A stretch of 64,000 bases of DNA, taken from positions 1-64,000 of the forward strand of contig NZ_JABELE010000016.1 in the NCBI RefSeq assembly GCF_013009345.1, written 5' to 3'. The stretch is from Acinetobacter geminorum (GTDB lineage Bacteria; Pseudomonadota; Gammaproteobacteria; Pseudomonadales; Moraxellaceae). This document shows positions 8,381 to 17,000 of the stretch, piece after piece; within the stretch, counting starts at the first letter, position 1, and every line of letters starts with the position of its first letter. The notes under the pieces were generated by a model. It worked only from the letters and a program-made list of their open reading frames with translations, had not been told where the DNA came from and did no database searches. A program made the position numbers and the translations under genes.

Positions 8381-9574
8381 TCATATTTTAAACTTTAAAA
8401 AATTTGCATCATTTTCAAAGATTAGATTTAACTGCTTGATTAACACGTCATCTTCTTTAAGCGTGGACTTAATACGTAAATAGCTCATTAAAATATTATC
8501 TGGATATAATGATAATAATGTTTCAGCTTCTATTTGACGTCCAGTTGCCATATAGACATGCCATTTTGCAAAGGTTAAAACTGGCAAATTCATATATTGA
8601 TTTTCAAATTGAATAATTTTTTCTTCAACATCGGCATAGTCTGGAACTTGTTTAAGCAACTGTTGCTGAAACCATAAATAGAATACTTCTGGGTCAAACT
8701 GCTCGTTTAACAAGTGTAGCGTTAAGGCCGCATGCTGCATGCTCATATCTGGCATACGTGCTAATAGTTTTAGCCATAACAACTTACTGCTATAAGGTCG
8801 AGTTTGAATCTCAGACTCTAAATCCAAATAACGTTGCTGTAAGGCATGTAAGTCATCAATAGAGGCTTGGTCAAATTGCTGAAGAAGTTGTTGCAACCAT
8901 AAATCACGGTGCTCAGCATCTAGCAAACCATATTTCATGGAACGTAAATACACCCATGGATGTTGCAGCGCTAATTGCCCCCATAACGCAGTTAATTTTT
9001 GCTGGTAAGCAGTTTCTATTTCTTGTAACCAAGGCGATAACTGATGCTGGTATAAAAATTCAAGATGAGTTAATGCACGGTCGGCTTCATTTTCGGCCAA
9101 AAATATTTCAATTCGCTGTAACTCTGCCAATTCAAATGCCATAGGTGGTGATTGATCGAGAGCAGCCAATGCTTTTGGATAATCCCCACTTAAAACCAGA
9201 AATCTGGCATCAATAATATTTTTTAAAAGCCCTGATTGAGTAAAAACACGTTCAATAAATACACGTTGATCTTCGGCCGCTTCTAATAACCAAACAATAC
9301 CTAATTGTTCATAAGGATGAAGGTTTTTAAACTGGAAGATGTTTTCACTTTTCCTTTGTTCACGAGAGGAATAACGTTTAATCCACAGCCATACGAGTTG
9401 AGCAATAAAACTCATCACTACAAAACTAAGAGTTAATCCCCAGACATTTGTTTGCAGTTGTAATTGCCGCCAGTAAATATAAACATATCCCATTCCATAG
9501 CCATAACTAAATAAAGCTAAGGCTGCAAAGAGTATTAAGCTGATGACGACATAAACCCACAGGAGGTGCTTCAT
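8381..9574 (-). CDS. hemY: HemY-like membrane protein of the haem cluster
   Basis: This is the gammaproteobacterial HemY, not the protoporphyrinogen oxidase of the same name in Bacillus. It has two N-terminal membrane helices (about 5-27 and 43-66), then about 320 residues of helical repeat-rich, TPR-like sequence with many Gln and Leu. The length of 397 matches the family. It is thought to help organise haem-pathway enzymes at the inner membrane, but its role is poorly defined. It follows the hemX-like gene by 9 bp and is translated from an ATG preceded by GGAGG. Confidence 0.85.
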   Translation of the reverse strand: MKHLLWVYVVISLILFAALALFSYGYGMGYVYIYWRQLQLQTNVWGLTLSFVVMSFIAQLVWLWIKRYSSREQRKSENIFQFKNLHPYEQLGIVWLLEAAEDQRVFIERVFTQSGLLKNIIDARFLVLSGDYPKALAALDQSPPMAFELAELQRIEIFLAENEADRALTHLEFLYQHQLSPWLQEIETAYQQKLTALWGQLALQHPWVYLRSMKYGLLDAEHRDLWLQQLLQQFDQASIDDLHALQQRYLDLESEIQTRPYSSKLLWLKLLARMPDMSMQHAALTLHLLNEQFDPEVFYLWFQQQLLKQVPDYADVEEKIIQFENQYMNLPVLTFAKWHVYMATGRQIEAETLLSLYPDNILMSYLRIKSTLKEDDVLIKQLNLIFENDANFLKFKI

Positions 9575-9583
9575 ATATCCTCC

Positions 9584-10426
9584 TTATGAGCCAATTAGCC
9601 CAAGTGTAGAGAGTTTAGGAACTGGCACGACTGATAAATGTGCCACTTTAGCAATACGTTTTTTTAACTGCTGACTTGTTGCATCAGGCATTTCATCTAA
9701 CTTTTGCATCACAGATTGCAACTCATTTTGATACTCAGTCATTTTCCCTTGATTGAGTGCTTGTTCGGCAATTAACAATCTTAATTGCACTTCTTTAAGC
9801 ACGACACTTCGACTCATTAAATTAATAGACGGCGTTTCTACTTTTTCTATTCGGAACCACTTTTTCCACCAAGACACAGTCTCGGATTGATCCATTTCAA
9901 GTTTAGGCTGGGCTAAGACTTGTTGAATATTCTTATCAATGGTCTGTAATAAATCATCGATTAGTTGATGGCGTTGATTTTGAGCCAAAGTAAACTGTTG
10001 AACTGCCTGTTTATCTTGCTCGAGCGATTGATTCAAGCTATGTTGCAATGCTGGAGCAATTTCATAGTGCACAAGCGATTGCTGTAACTGGTTTAATTGA
10101 TCAACTGCATAAATCAACTGCTGCTGATCGATTGCAAATTGAATTAAATCTAATTTTTGTTTAATTAGAACTGTAGGAGTAATACCTGTCGGCGGTGCAT
10201 CTTGTTGAGTGACTGAACTGGTTTTACTCCCTGTATTCACAGGTTGATTCTGCAACTGGCGCTGTAAAGCAACCAATTGATCATTTAAATTGGCGTAGTG
10301 CTGTTCGGATTGCAGCAGGCTTTGTTTAAGCTCGGGAACAGTACGAGAAATTTGCCACATATCGTAGCTGAGCTTAGCCAACCAAGCTATGCCCAGCAAA
10401 ATGATGATAGAAACAAGTTTTCTCAT
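9584..10426 (-). CDS. hemX: HemX-like membrane-anchored coiled-coil protein
   Basis: The protein has one N-terminal membrane helix (about 5-23), a coiled-coil at about 30-62, a short Ser/Thr/Gly/Pro linker, and a long Gln/Leu-rich helical periplasmic region. Its size (280) and place between hemD and hemY match the HemX family, once annotated as a uroporphyrinogen methyltransferase. No SAM-binding motif is visible, so no enzyme activity is claimed. It starts 8 bp after hemD. The assignment rests mainly on synteny and architecture. Confidence 0.8.
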   Translation of the reverse strand: MRKLVSIIILLGIAWLAKLSYDMWQISRTVPELKQSLLQSEQHYANLNDQLVALQRQLQNQPVNTGSKTSSVTQQDAPPTGITPTVLIKQKLDLIQFAIDQQQLIYAVDQLNQLQQSLVHYEIAPALQHSLNQSLEQDKQAVQQFTLAQNQRHQLIDDLLQTIDKNIQQVLAQPKLEMDQSETVSWWKKWFRIEKVETPSINLMSRSVVLKEVQLRLLIAEQALNQGKMTEYQNELQSVMQKLDEMPDATSQQLKKRIAKVAHLSVVPVPKLSTLGLIGS

Positions 10427-10434
10427 ATGAATCC

Positions 10435-11202
10435 TTATAATGCCTGAATGTGATGAATCATCCCCGAAGGCGATAAATTTTCAAGTTGAATAATGTGAAA
10501 ATGAGCCTGTTGCTGATCGCGATACTCTTTAACAATTTGAAAAAGACGAGGTCCCAAAACCAGATATACACCATCAGGTTGTACATTATTTTTTAAGCAA
10601 AGCTCTAACCAATACTTCCAGCTCGCTTCACTGGTAATTAAGACGAGCCATTTATTTAAATTATAATTCGAATTCTGTGTCAGATGTTTGAATGTAGAAT
10701 ATGAAGCTTCTGGGCACTGCCGATGATATAGAACAAAATTTAAAATTTGAATTCCTTGTTGTTGCAAGGTCTCCATCATAAATTGACGTCCACCTTCTCC
10801 CCGCCAAAAAGCGACGCTACCAGCTTGCTTCATATTATGGAGAATAGGGAGATTTAACATCCCTTCAGAGGTTTCAACATCTGGAATATGTGCTTCTATT
10901 CCATATTCATTTAGACAATTGGCCGTTGACTGCCCAACAGCAATCCACTGAATATGTTTTAAATCACGGAGCTTTAAACCGCTTTGCAGTAAATACTTCA
11001 TCCCCACATCAACAGCGGTTGGGCTCACTACAACGATAGCTTGTGCCTTAACTAATTGTTGGTAAAGCTGAAGTAAATGTTCGGAAAAGGGTTTAGCAAC
11101 GAGTTCTAAAAGAGGTAAAGACTCAACCTGATAACCTTCATTTTGCAAAACTTCTGTTAATTCTGCAGCCCGAGAATCAGGTCGAGTATTAATAAACAAC
11201 AT
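10435..11202 (-). CDS. hemD: Uroporphyrinogen-III synthase
   Basis: HemD closes hydroxymethylbilane into uroporphyrinogen III with inversion of ring D. The 255-residue protein has the two-lobed family pattern. It opens with LFINTRPDSRAAELTEVLQN, has VVVSPTAVDVGMKYLL in the first lobe, and AVGQSTANCLNEYGI near the crossover. HemD is poorly conserved, so neighbours matter. It begins 3 bp after the hemC stop, as in other gammaproteobacteria, and the product of HemC is its substrate. Confidence 0.92.
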   Translation of the reverse strand: MLFINTRPDSRAAELTEVLQNEGYQVESLPLLELVAKPFSEHLLQLYQQLVKAQAIVVVSPTAVDVGMKYLLQSGLKLRDLKHIQWIAVGQSTANCLNEYGIEAHIPDVETSEGMLNLPILHNMKQAGSVAFWRGEGGRQFMMETLQQQGIQILNFVLYHRQCPEASYSTFKHLTQNSNYNLNKWLVLITSEASWKYWLELCLKNNVQPDGVYLVLGPRLFQIVKEYRDQQQAHFHIIQLENLSPSGMIHHIQAL

Positions 11203-11205
11203 GGT

Positions 11206-12123
11206 TTAGTAAAGAGCCTTTAATAGCTCACCAGCGCCTTGATCAAGTAAGTTTCGAGCAAGGTTTTCACCCAATTGCTGAGCATTATTGGCTTCATCGG
11301 TCAATTCAGCACGTAATAATGTTTGACCATCTGGGCTTCCAACACGACCTTCGATATGGATTTGACCATTTTGTAGTGTGGCATAACCTGCAATTGGGAC
11401 CTGACAACCACCTTCAAGGTAGGCATTAAATGCACGTTCAGCACGTACACAAACATCTGTTTCTGCGTGTAATAAAGGTTGAATTAAAGCCAATACATCT
11501 TGGTCAGCTGCGCGGCACTCTAAACCCAATGCACCTTGTCCGACAGCAGGCAAACTAATATCTGGTGTTAAACAATGACGAATACGTTCTGACAAACCTA
11601 AACGCTTCAAACCGGCACTAGCTAGAATAATTGCATCGTATTGACCTTCATCTAGCTTCGCTAACCGTGTACCAACATTTCCACGCAAGTCAATAATTTG
11701 TAAATCAGGACGTTGTTTTAATATTTGAGATTTACGACGTAAGCTTGATGTACCAACTTTTGCGCTTTGTGGTAAATCAGCGAATGTTTCAAACCGATTT
11801 GAAACGAAAGCATCTAACGGATCTTCACGCTCACAAATGACTGCTAAAGTTAAACCTTCTGGCAAAGCCATTGGAACATCTTTCATTGAATGTACAGCTA
11901 AGTCTGCACGCCCATCTAAAAGTGCTGCTTCTAATTCTTTAACAAACAGCCCTTTGCCCCCAATTTTTGCTAAAGGCGTATCTAAAATTTTATCGCCCTG
12001 CGTGACAAATTTAACCAGTTCCACCGTTAAATCAGGGTGAAGCTCCTCTAAACGGGCACGAATATGTTCTGCCTGCCAAAGAGCAAGTGGGCTTTGTCGT
12101 GTAGCAATTTTCAAGGTTTTCAT
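11206..12123 (-). CDS. hemC: Hydroxymethylbilane synthase (porphobilinogen deaminase)
   Basis: HemC polymerises four porphobilinogens into hydroxymethylbilane on a covalently bound dipyrromethane cofactor. The cofactor cysteine is in LEGGCQVPIAGY (about Cys240). Other hallmarks are IATRQSPLALWQA at the N terminus, the active-site AVHSMKDVP, and GTSSLRRKSQ. I start at the ATG at 12123 (MKTLKIATR), giving 305 residues. A TTG at 12150 and another ATG between them add a non-conserved extension, and none has a strong ribosome site. It is the first hem gene downstream of algR, exactly as in Pseudomonas aeruginosa. Confidence 0.96.
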   Translation of the reverse strand: MKTLKIATRQSPLALWQAEHIRARLEELHPDLTVELVKFVTQGDKILDTPLAKIGGKGLFVKELEAALLDGRADLAVHSMKDVPMALPEGLTLAVICEREDPLDAFVSNRFETFADLPQSAKVGTSSLRRKSQILKQRPDLQIIDLRGNVGTRLAKLDEGQYDAIILASAGLKRLGLSERIRHCLTPDISLPAVGQGALGLECRAADQDVLALIQPLLHAETDVCVRAERAFNAYLEGGCQVPIAGYATLQNGQIHIEGRVGSPDGQTLLRAELTDEANNAQQLGENLARNLLDQGAGELLKALY

Positions 12124-12223
12124 AAATTCAAGCATGGGCTGGTCAAACAATACACCCTAAACTTAACTTGATCCCTTAAAATTGCAAGTAAAATCTCGCA
12201 AGTCCCAGATAACTCTTTTAAAT

Positions 12224-12964
12224 TTAAAGCTGATGAATTCGCTCTCTAAGCGTAGATAAATGCCGACGGCTCACCGAAAGTCTTTCATCAAGACCACGTA
12301 ATCTAACCTGATATTGCCCCGAACTGACTAGCTCCAATCCATCTAGATATGCAACCGAAACCAACGCATTTCGATGAATACGAATAAACTGATCTGCGAA
12401 TTCGGTTTCAAGCTCTTTTAATGTTTCATCTATTAATACACTGCCATTTTTATGTCTCACAGTGACATATTTCTGATCTGCTAAAAAGTAATAGATATTT
12501 TCAACAGGAATCAGTTCAACCCCGCGATAGGTTTTTGCGGCAATTTGATGACGCTGTGTTTTTAAATCTTGTAAAAGCTCAGAATTCGGTAATGCATTGA
12601 GCTGTGCTTTAGTAAGTTGAGTTAGCTGACTTAAAGCTTGCTCAAGTTCAACTGCATCAATCGGTTTAAGAAGATATGCTTGAGCCTGAGCTTTAAAAGC
12701 TTCCAATGCATGCTGATCGTAGGCGGTACAAAACACAATCGCAGGTCGGGGATTGAGTTGACTTAACTGTTCTGCACAGACAAGCCCATTCATACCTGGC
12801 ATTTGAATATCAAGTAAGATTACATCCGGTTGATGAAGCCGTGCCTGTTCCAAGGCCTCCTGTCCATGATGAGCCGTTGATACAACCTCATGTCCCATCT
12901 TTGAAACTAAACGTGATAAACGCTCCACTGCAAGTGGTTCATCATCACAAATTAGCACCTTCAT
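12224..12964 (-). CDS. algR: LytTR-type response regulator, AlgR-like
   Basis: The 246-residue protein has a receiver domain (1-120). Its acidic pocket is Asp7/Asp8, the phospho-acceptor is Asp52 in LLDIQMPG, and a conserved lysine lies in LLKPID. A C-terminal LytTR DNA-binding domain (about 145-243) includes IRIHRNALV. The ATG has AAGGAGG 4-5 nt upstream. It lies between a FimS/AlgZ-like kinase gene and hemC, the same order as in P. aeruginosa, where AlgR controls twitching motility and exopolysaccharide. What the Acinetobacter protein regulates cannot be read from this sequence. Confidence 0.9.
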   Translation of the reverse strand: MKVLICDDEPLAVERLSRLVSKMGHEVVSTAHHGQEALEQARLHQPDVILLDIQMPGMNGLVCAEQLSQLNPRPAIVFCTAYDQHALEAFKAQAQAYLLKPIDAVELEQALSQLTQLTKAQLNALPNSELLQDLKTQRHQIAAKTYRGVELIPVENIYYFLADQKYVTVRHKNGSVLIDETLKELETEFADQFIRIHRNALVSVAYLDGLELVSSGQYQVRLRGLDERLSVSRRHLSTLRERIHQL

Positions 12965-13024
12965 TCATCCTCCTTGTCACCGTTAACTTGGTCCATTTTT
13001 TTATGGTTAACTCTGACTGACTTA

Positions 13025-14164
13025 TTATTTTGTTTGATATTGATAGCTCATAATAGTGGTATATAAAGCTTCACCTTTATAAACCTGAAATCTAACGGTG
13101 TTCCCATAATACGCTTTCAGGCGCTGCTTAACATTTTCAAGAGCGATTCCATGCCCTTTCCGTGAATTTATTGTATCGTCTGTATATGGGTTGGTAATGA
13201 CTATACTGACCTGATTTTGCAATATTTCAACCAATACCCCTATGGTTGCTTTGCCCATCATTGGTTCTACCCCATGAAAAATACTATTCTCTAACAAAGG
13301 TTGTAATGTCAATAAAGGAATAGTGATCTGTTTTAATTGCACAGGTGAAAGCTCGATCTTCCAATCAACTTTTAAACGCTCACCTAGACGGACCTGCTCA
13401 ATCATTAAATATTGTTTACTCAGCTCGATTTCTTCATGCAGACTCACCAATTTTAATTCTTGGAAACTCGCTCGAAATAAACGCGACAAACTAATGAGCA
13501 TGCTTTCTGCTTTATCTGGATCTATCGCAATTAAACTCACCACATTATTTAAACTATTAAATAAGAAGTGAGGGTGAATTCGTGCTTGCATGGCCTGAAT
13601 ACGTGCATTTAATTCGGCATATTGCTGATGCAACCATTGTTCCCTGACATATAAATAACGTAAGCAGAAGGCCCCGAGTAATATTCCATAGCTTAGATAT
13701 AAAGGTACATTGGTAAAATAAACACCCCAGCCCTGCGTTAATGACGCATGTTTATTTAAAAGACCAAACTGAAAAAAATTACTCATTAAAGTGGTCAAAA
13801 CAACAATACTTTGCAGCATGACAAAACCAATAACCAAAGCAAATTCTTGACGTAAGCTGCTAAAAAAACCTTGAAAGCGTTCAACCAATGCAAAAAAGGA
13901 CAATATTACCCAATTAATAAAAACGATGTATTGAAAAAGCCTTTCCCCGCTTAAGGCTTGCCAAGACTGCGCTTCAGCCAATGCCAGAACCAATGCCAAA
14001 ACATTACTTGCGATAATTAATTCGAATAAGTGTTGCCAACGCCCACTTTTCGTAAAAAAATAGGAGGAATTTTGATTTCGGTATGCTGTAGAAAACAACT
14101 TTGTTTGTTGAGCTTCGGCAAGTGATATACTCTTTTTTATTTTACTGAGCCACCATGACCACAT
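13025..14164 (-). CDS. fimS: Sensor histidine kinase, FimS/AlgZ-like
   Basis: The N-terminal half has four or five membrane helices (about residues 50-175). A His_kinase domain follows with IHPHFLFNSLNNVV (phosphorylated His about 199), LQPLLENSIFHGVEP as the N box, and GHGIALENVKQRL as the G box. This matches the unorthodox LytS/AlgZ kinase class that pairs with LytTR regulators. I start at the ATG at 14164, which has AGGGGG 8 nt upstream. Its first codons overlap the start of the divergent argH by 10 bp. The kinase gene precedes algR with a 60-bp gap. A TTG two codons earlier is also open. Confidence 0.88.
   Translation of the reverse strand: MWSWWLSKIKKSISLAEAQQTKLFSTAYRNQNSSYFFTKSGRWQHLFELIIASNVLALVLALAEAQSWQALSGERLFQYIVFINWVILSFFALVERFQGFFSSLRQEFALVIGFVMLQSIVVLTTLMSNFFQFGLLNKHASLTQGWGVYFTNVPLYLSYGILLGAFCLRYLYVREQWLHQQYAELNARIQAMQARIHPHFLFNSLNNVVSLIAIDPDKAESMLISLSRLFRASFQELKLVSLHEEIELSKQYLMIEQVRLGERLKVDWKIELSPVQLKQITIPLLTLQPLLENSIFHGVEPMMGKATIGVLVEILQNQVSIVITNPYTDDTINSRKGHGIALENVKQRLKAYYGNTVRFQVYKGEALYTTIMSYQYQTK
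14102..14132 (+). promoter_or_regulatory. Possible argH promoter inside fimS
   Basis: A good -10 hexamer TATACT (14127-14132) lies 22 bp before the argH ATG. The -35 candidates are poor: TTGTTT at 14102 with a 19-bp spacer, or TTGTTG at 14106 with a 15-bp spacer. The promoter would lie inside the divergent kinase coding sequence, because the two genes overlap at their starts. Confidence 0.35.
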
Positions 14165-15588
14165 CTTCAAATCCCCCTAATTCAGTAACCCCAGACCAAA
14201 CCTCAGGTATGTGGGGTGGTCGTTTTTCTGAAGCGACGGACGCTTTTGTAGCCGAATTTACCGCCTCTGTTCAGTTTGACCAACGTTTTTATAAGCAAGA
14301 CATCGCTGGTTCGATTGCGCATGCTACCATGCTTGCGAAAGTTGGCGTACTCACAGAAGCAGAACGCGATGACATTATTGAAGGTTTAAGCACCATTCGC
14401 TCAGAAATTGAGGCTGGAAACTTTGAGTGGCGCATCGATCTTGAAGATGTTCACATGAACATTGAATCACGTTTGACTCAACGTATTGGCATTACAGGCA
14501 AAAAATTACATACAGGTCGTAGCCGTAACGATCAGGTTGCAACTGATATTCGTCTTTACCTACGCGACGAAATTGATGATATTTTAAAATTATTAGAACG
14601 TTTACAAAAAGGCTTGTTAGGCTTGGCTGCCAAAAATGTAAATACGATTATGCCAGGCTTTACACACCTACAAACCGCTCAACCAGTAACTTTTGGTCAT
14701 CACTTGTTAGCGTGGTTTGAAATGTTGGTACGTGACACTGAACGTCTCCAAGACTGCCGTAAACGTGTTAACCGTATGCCGCTTGGATCTGCTGCTCTTG
14801 CGGGTACAACTTATCCAATTGACCGCGCATATACAGCAGAGCTTTTAGGGTTTGAAGCTGTATCTGAAAACTCTCTTGATGCTGTATCTGACCGTGACTT
14901 TGCCATCGAATTTAATGCAGCTGCTGCACTTATCATGATGCATTTATCACGTATGTCAGAAGAGCTCATTCTTTGGACTTCTGCACAGTTCAAATTTGTG
15001 AATATTCCTGATCGCTTCTGTACCGGTTCTTCAATCATGCCACAGAAGAAAAATCCGGATGTTCCAGAACTTATTCGCGGTAAATCTGGCCGTGTATTTG
15101 GTGACTTAATTAGCTTACTTACGCTCATGAAAGGTCAACCATTGGCATATAACAAAGATAACCAAGAAGATAAAGAACCTTTATTTGATGCAATCGATAC
15201 AGTTCGTGGTTCACTCATGGCATTTGCAGACATGATTCCTGCATTGGTTCCAAATATTGAAATCATGCGTGAAGCTGCTCTTCGTGGATTCTCAACTGCA
15301 ACTGATCTTGCCGACTACTTAGTGAAAAAAGGCGTAGCGTTCCGTGATGCGCATGAAATTGTAGGTAAAGCAGTAGCATTAGGTGTTGCGGAAGAAAAAG
15401 ATTTATCTGAGCTCACACTTGAGCAGTTACAGCAATTCTCTGACTTAATTACAGCAGATGTATTTGATAAAGCCTTAACTCTAGAAGCTTCTGTAAATGC
15501 ACGTGATCATATTGGCGGAACTTCACCAAAACAAGTAGAAGCTGCGATTGCTCGTGCCCATACACGTTTAGAACAGTTATACGCTTAA
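14155..15588 (+). CDS. argH: Argininosuccinate lyase
   Basis: ArgH splits argininosuccinate into arginine and fumarate, the last step of arginine synthesis. The 477-residue protein carries the superfamily signature GSSIMPQKKNPD (about 291-302), whose first serines lie on the flexible catalytic loop. Other conserved segments are MWGGRFSEATDAFV, TGRSRNDQVATD and TAQPVTFGHHLLAW. The ATG lies in GCCACCATG with no strong ribosome site. It is divergent from fimS-algR-hemCD, the same arrangement as in Pseudomonas. Confidence 0.98.
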   Translation: MTTSSNPPNSVTPDQTSGMWGGRFSEATDAFVAEFTASVQFDQRFYKQDIAGSIAHATMLAKVGVLTEAERDDIIEGLSTIRSEIEAGNFEWRIDLEDVHMNIESRLTQRIGITGKKLHTGRSRNDQVATDIRLYLRDEIDDILKLLERLQKGLLGLAAKNVNTIMPGFTHLQTAQPVTFGHHLLAWFEMLVRDTERLQDCRKRVNRMPLGSAALAGTTYPIDRAYTAELLGFEAVSENSLDAVSDRDFAIEFNAAAALIMMHLSRMSEELILWTSAQFKFVNIPDRFCTGSSIMPQKKNPDVPELIRGKSGRVFGDLISLLTLMKGQPLAYNKDNQEDKEPLFDAIDTVRGSLMAFADMIPALVPNIEIMREAALRGFSTATDLADYLVKKGVAFRDAHEIVGKAVALGVAEEKDLSELTLEQLQQFSDLITADVFDKALTLEASVNARDHIGGTSPKQVEAAIARAHTRLEQLYA

Positions 15589-15597
15589 GGATAAATC

Positions 15598-15867
15598 ATG
15601 AGTCGACAAGTATTTTGCCGTAAATATCAAAAGGAAATGGAAGGTTTAGACTTCGCTCCTTTCCCAGGTGCTAAAGGCCAAGATTTTTTTGAAAATGTTT
15701 CTAAGCAAGCATGGCAAGAATGGTTACAACACCAAACTACGCTAATTAATGAAAAGCGTTTAAACGTGTTTGAACCAGAAGCTAAAAAGTTTCTGGAAGA
15801 ACAACGTGAGAAGTTCTTTAACAATGATGAAAGTGTAGAAAAAGCTGAAGGCTGGAAACCAGAATAA
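15598..15867 (+). CDS. yggX: Fe(2+)-trafficking / oxidative damage protection protein YggX
   Basis: YggX is a small cytoplasmic protein linked to protecting Fe-S clusters and handling Fe(II) under oxidative stress. The 89-residue sequence starts with the family hallmark MSRQVFCRKYQKEMEGLD, with the conserved Cys7, and includes WQEWLQHQTTLINE. It starts 9 bp after argH with AAGGA before the ATG, so the two are probably cotranscribed. A strong terminator follows. Confidence 0.95.
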   Translation: MSRQVFCRKYQKEMEGLDFAPFPGAKGQDFFENVSKQAWQEWLQHQTTLINEKRLNVFEPEAKKFLEEQREKFFNNDESVEKAEGWKPE

Positions 15868-15899
15868 TCGGTTTGTTTTAGCTTAATCATCATTAAAAA

Positions 15900-15932
15900 G
15901 GCGGGTCTATATACATAGATCCGCCTTTTTTT
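15900..15932 (+). terminator. Intrinsic terminator of argH-yggX
   Basis: An 11-bp stem (GGCGGGTCTAT pairing with ATAGATCCGCC, one G-U pair) with loop ATAC is followed by seven T. It lies 32 bp after the yggX stop. Confidence 0.95.
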
Positions 15933-15959
15933 ACGTGAAACTTACACAAACATAAAAAG

Positions 15960-16106
15960 CCTTACATAGAGCGCACAGGACTCTACATGACATCAAAAAG
16001 CGAAGAACTTAATATCACTCTATAGCAAGAAGAACACGATCCCTGTCGTGTTTATGCACTTGATTTTCTGTCCTGAACTTCCCCCCAAAGTTCGGGACAT
16101 TTTTTT
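15960..16106 (+). ncRNA. Possible structured small RNA with C-rich loops
   Basis: The yggX-phoU gap (305 bp) contains no credible ORF but has two perfect hairpins after the yggX terminator. The first (16033-16052) has a 7-bp stem AACACGA/TCGTGTT with loop TCCCTG. The second (16070-16098) has an 11-bp stem with a C-run loop and is followed by seven T, a strong terminator with no gene before it. Loops rich in C are common in small RNAs that pair with ribosome-binding sites. The 5' end is a guess, as no good promoter is visible. Confidence 0.4.
16070..16106 (+). terminator. Intrinsic terminator with no upstream gene
   Basis: GTCCTGAACTT (16070-16080) pairs with AAGTTCGGGAC (16088-16098), one G-U pair, around a C6A loop. 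A TTTTTTT tract follows. The yggX terminator lies about 140 bp upstream, so this one should end a separate transcript. Confidence 0.85.
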
Positions 16107-16120
16107 ATCTATTATTTTTA

Positions 16121-16154
16121 AAAATAAAAAGGCCTTGCTTCAAACAAGGCCTTT
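16121..16154 (-). terminator. Intrinsic terminator of phoU
   Basis: The 10-bp stem AAAGGCCTTG/CAAGGCCTTT (16128-16137 and 16145-16154) is followed on the minus strand by TTTTTATTTTTA. It lies 18 bp after the phoU stop. Confidence 0.88.
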
Positions 16155-16172
16155 AAATATTTCAGCTCAAGA

Positions 16173-16895
16173 TTACTTTTGGTGGACTTTGGCTTCAATT
16201 TCTTCAATTTTGGTATGACGAGCATCAAAGCCTTTGGCCATATAAATCACTTGCTCAGCAATGTTACGAGCATGATCGCCAATACGCTCTAATGAACGTA
16301 AAACCCACATGACATTAATTACACGAGCAATATGACGCGGGTCTTCAATCATATAAGTCATTAATGTACGTGTTGCTGATTGATATTCACGGTCAATGTC
16401 AGCATCAGCTAAAAGTACACGCAAAGCTTGATCTGCATCTAAACGTGCAAAAGCATCAAGTGCATCATGAATCATGACACGAACTTGATTACCAATATGA
16501 CGTGTTTCCATGTAGCCACGTGGTGATCCACCTTCTTCACACAGATTTTGTGCAATACGGGCAATTTTCGCTGCTTCATCACCAATGCGTTCAAGGTCAG
16601 TATTGGCTTTGCTCATGGCAATCACCATACGTAAGTCAATCGCTGCCGGATGACGACGCGCCAAAATCAACGTCAAGCCTTCATCAATATCACGTTCATA
16701 TTGATTGACTGCATTATCTTTAAATTGAACATCAATCGCTAAATTTGCGTCGGTATCAAGTAAAGAATGAATTGCATTTGCTACCTGCTGTTCGACCAAG
16801 CCACCCATGGTCATAAACTTTGTGTTTACATCTTGCAAATCTTCATTAAATTGAGAAGAAATATGATGGCTTAACACCGGATTACTCGGACTCAA
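16173..16895 (-). CDS. phoU: Phosphate signalling regulator PhoU
   Basis: PhoU connects the Pst phosphate transporter to the PhoR/PhoB system and keeps the Pho regulon off when phosphate is plentiful. Two tandem PhoU helical domains are present. Conserved segments are FMTMGGLVEQQV, ERIGDEAAKIA and ERIGDHARNIAEQVIY, the last two being the metal-binding helices. I choose the TTG at 16895, which has GGAGG at 6-nt spacing and gives MSPSNPVLSHH and 240 residues, the family length. An ORF extension to 16940 lacks conserved sequence. Unlike in E. coli, no pst genes adjoin. One good Pho half-site lies upstream. Confidence 0.95.
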   Translation of the reverse strand: MSPSNPVLSHHISSQFNEDLQDVNTKFMTMGGLVEQQVANAIHSLLDTDANLAIDVQFKDNAVNQYERDIDEGLTLILARRHPAAIDLRMVIAMSKANTDLERIGDEAAKIARIAQNLCEEGGSPRGYMETRHIGNQVRVMIHDALDAFARLDADQALRVLLADADIDREYQSATRTLMTYMIEDPRHIARVINVMWVLRSLERIGDHARNIAEQVIYMAKGFDARHTKIEEIEAKVHQK

Positions 16896-16960
16896 GGGAA
16901 GCCTCCAACATGATGGCGCGGGAATAAAATGATTGAGCATTAAAACACAGCAATCATTAA

Positions 16961-16972
16961 GTTTTTATGACA
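16961..16972 (-). promoter_or_regulatory. Single Pho-type half-site upstream of phoU
   Basis: The minus strand reads TGTCATAAAAAC about 65 bp before the phoU start, a good match to one 11-bp Pho half-site. The adjoining repeat is not conserved, so this is a weak candidate. Confidence 0.2.
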
Positions 16973-17000
16973 AAATTAAATTTCAGATAAAAGCATTTAA

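Noticed and set aside
9584..10426. Uroporphyrinogen-III C-methyltransferase activity for HemX
   Set aside because: No SAM-binding motif; the sequence is a membrane anchor with coiled-coil.
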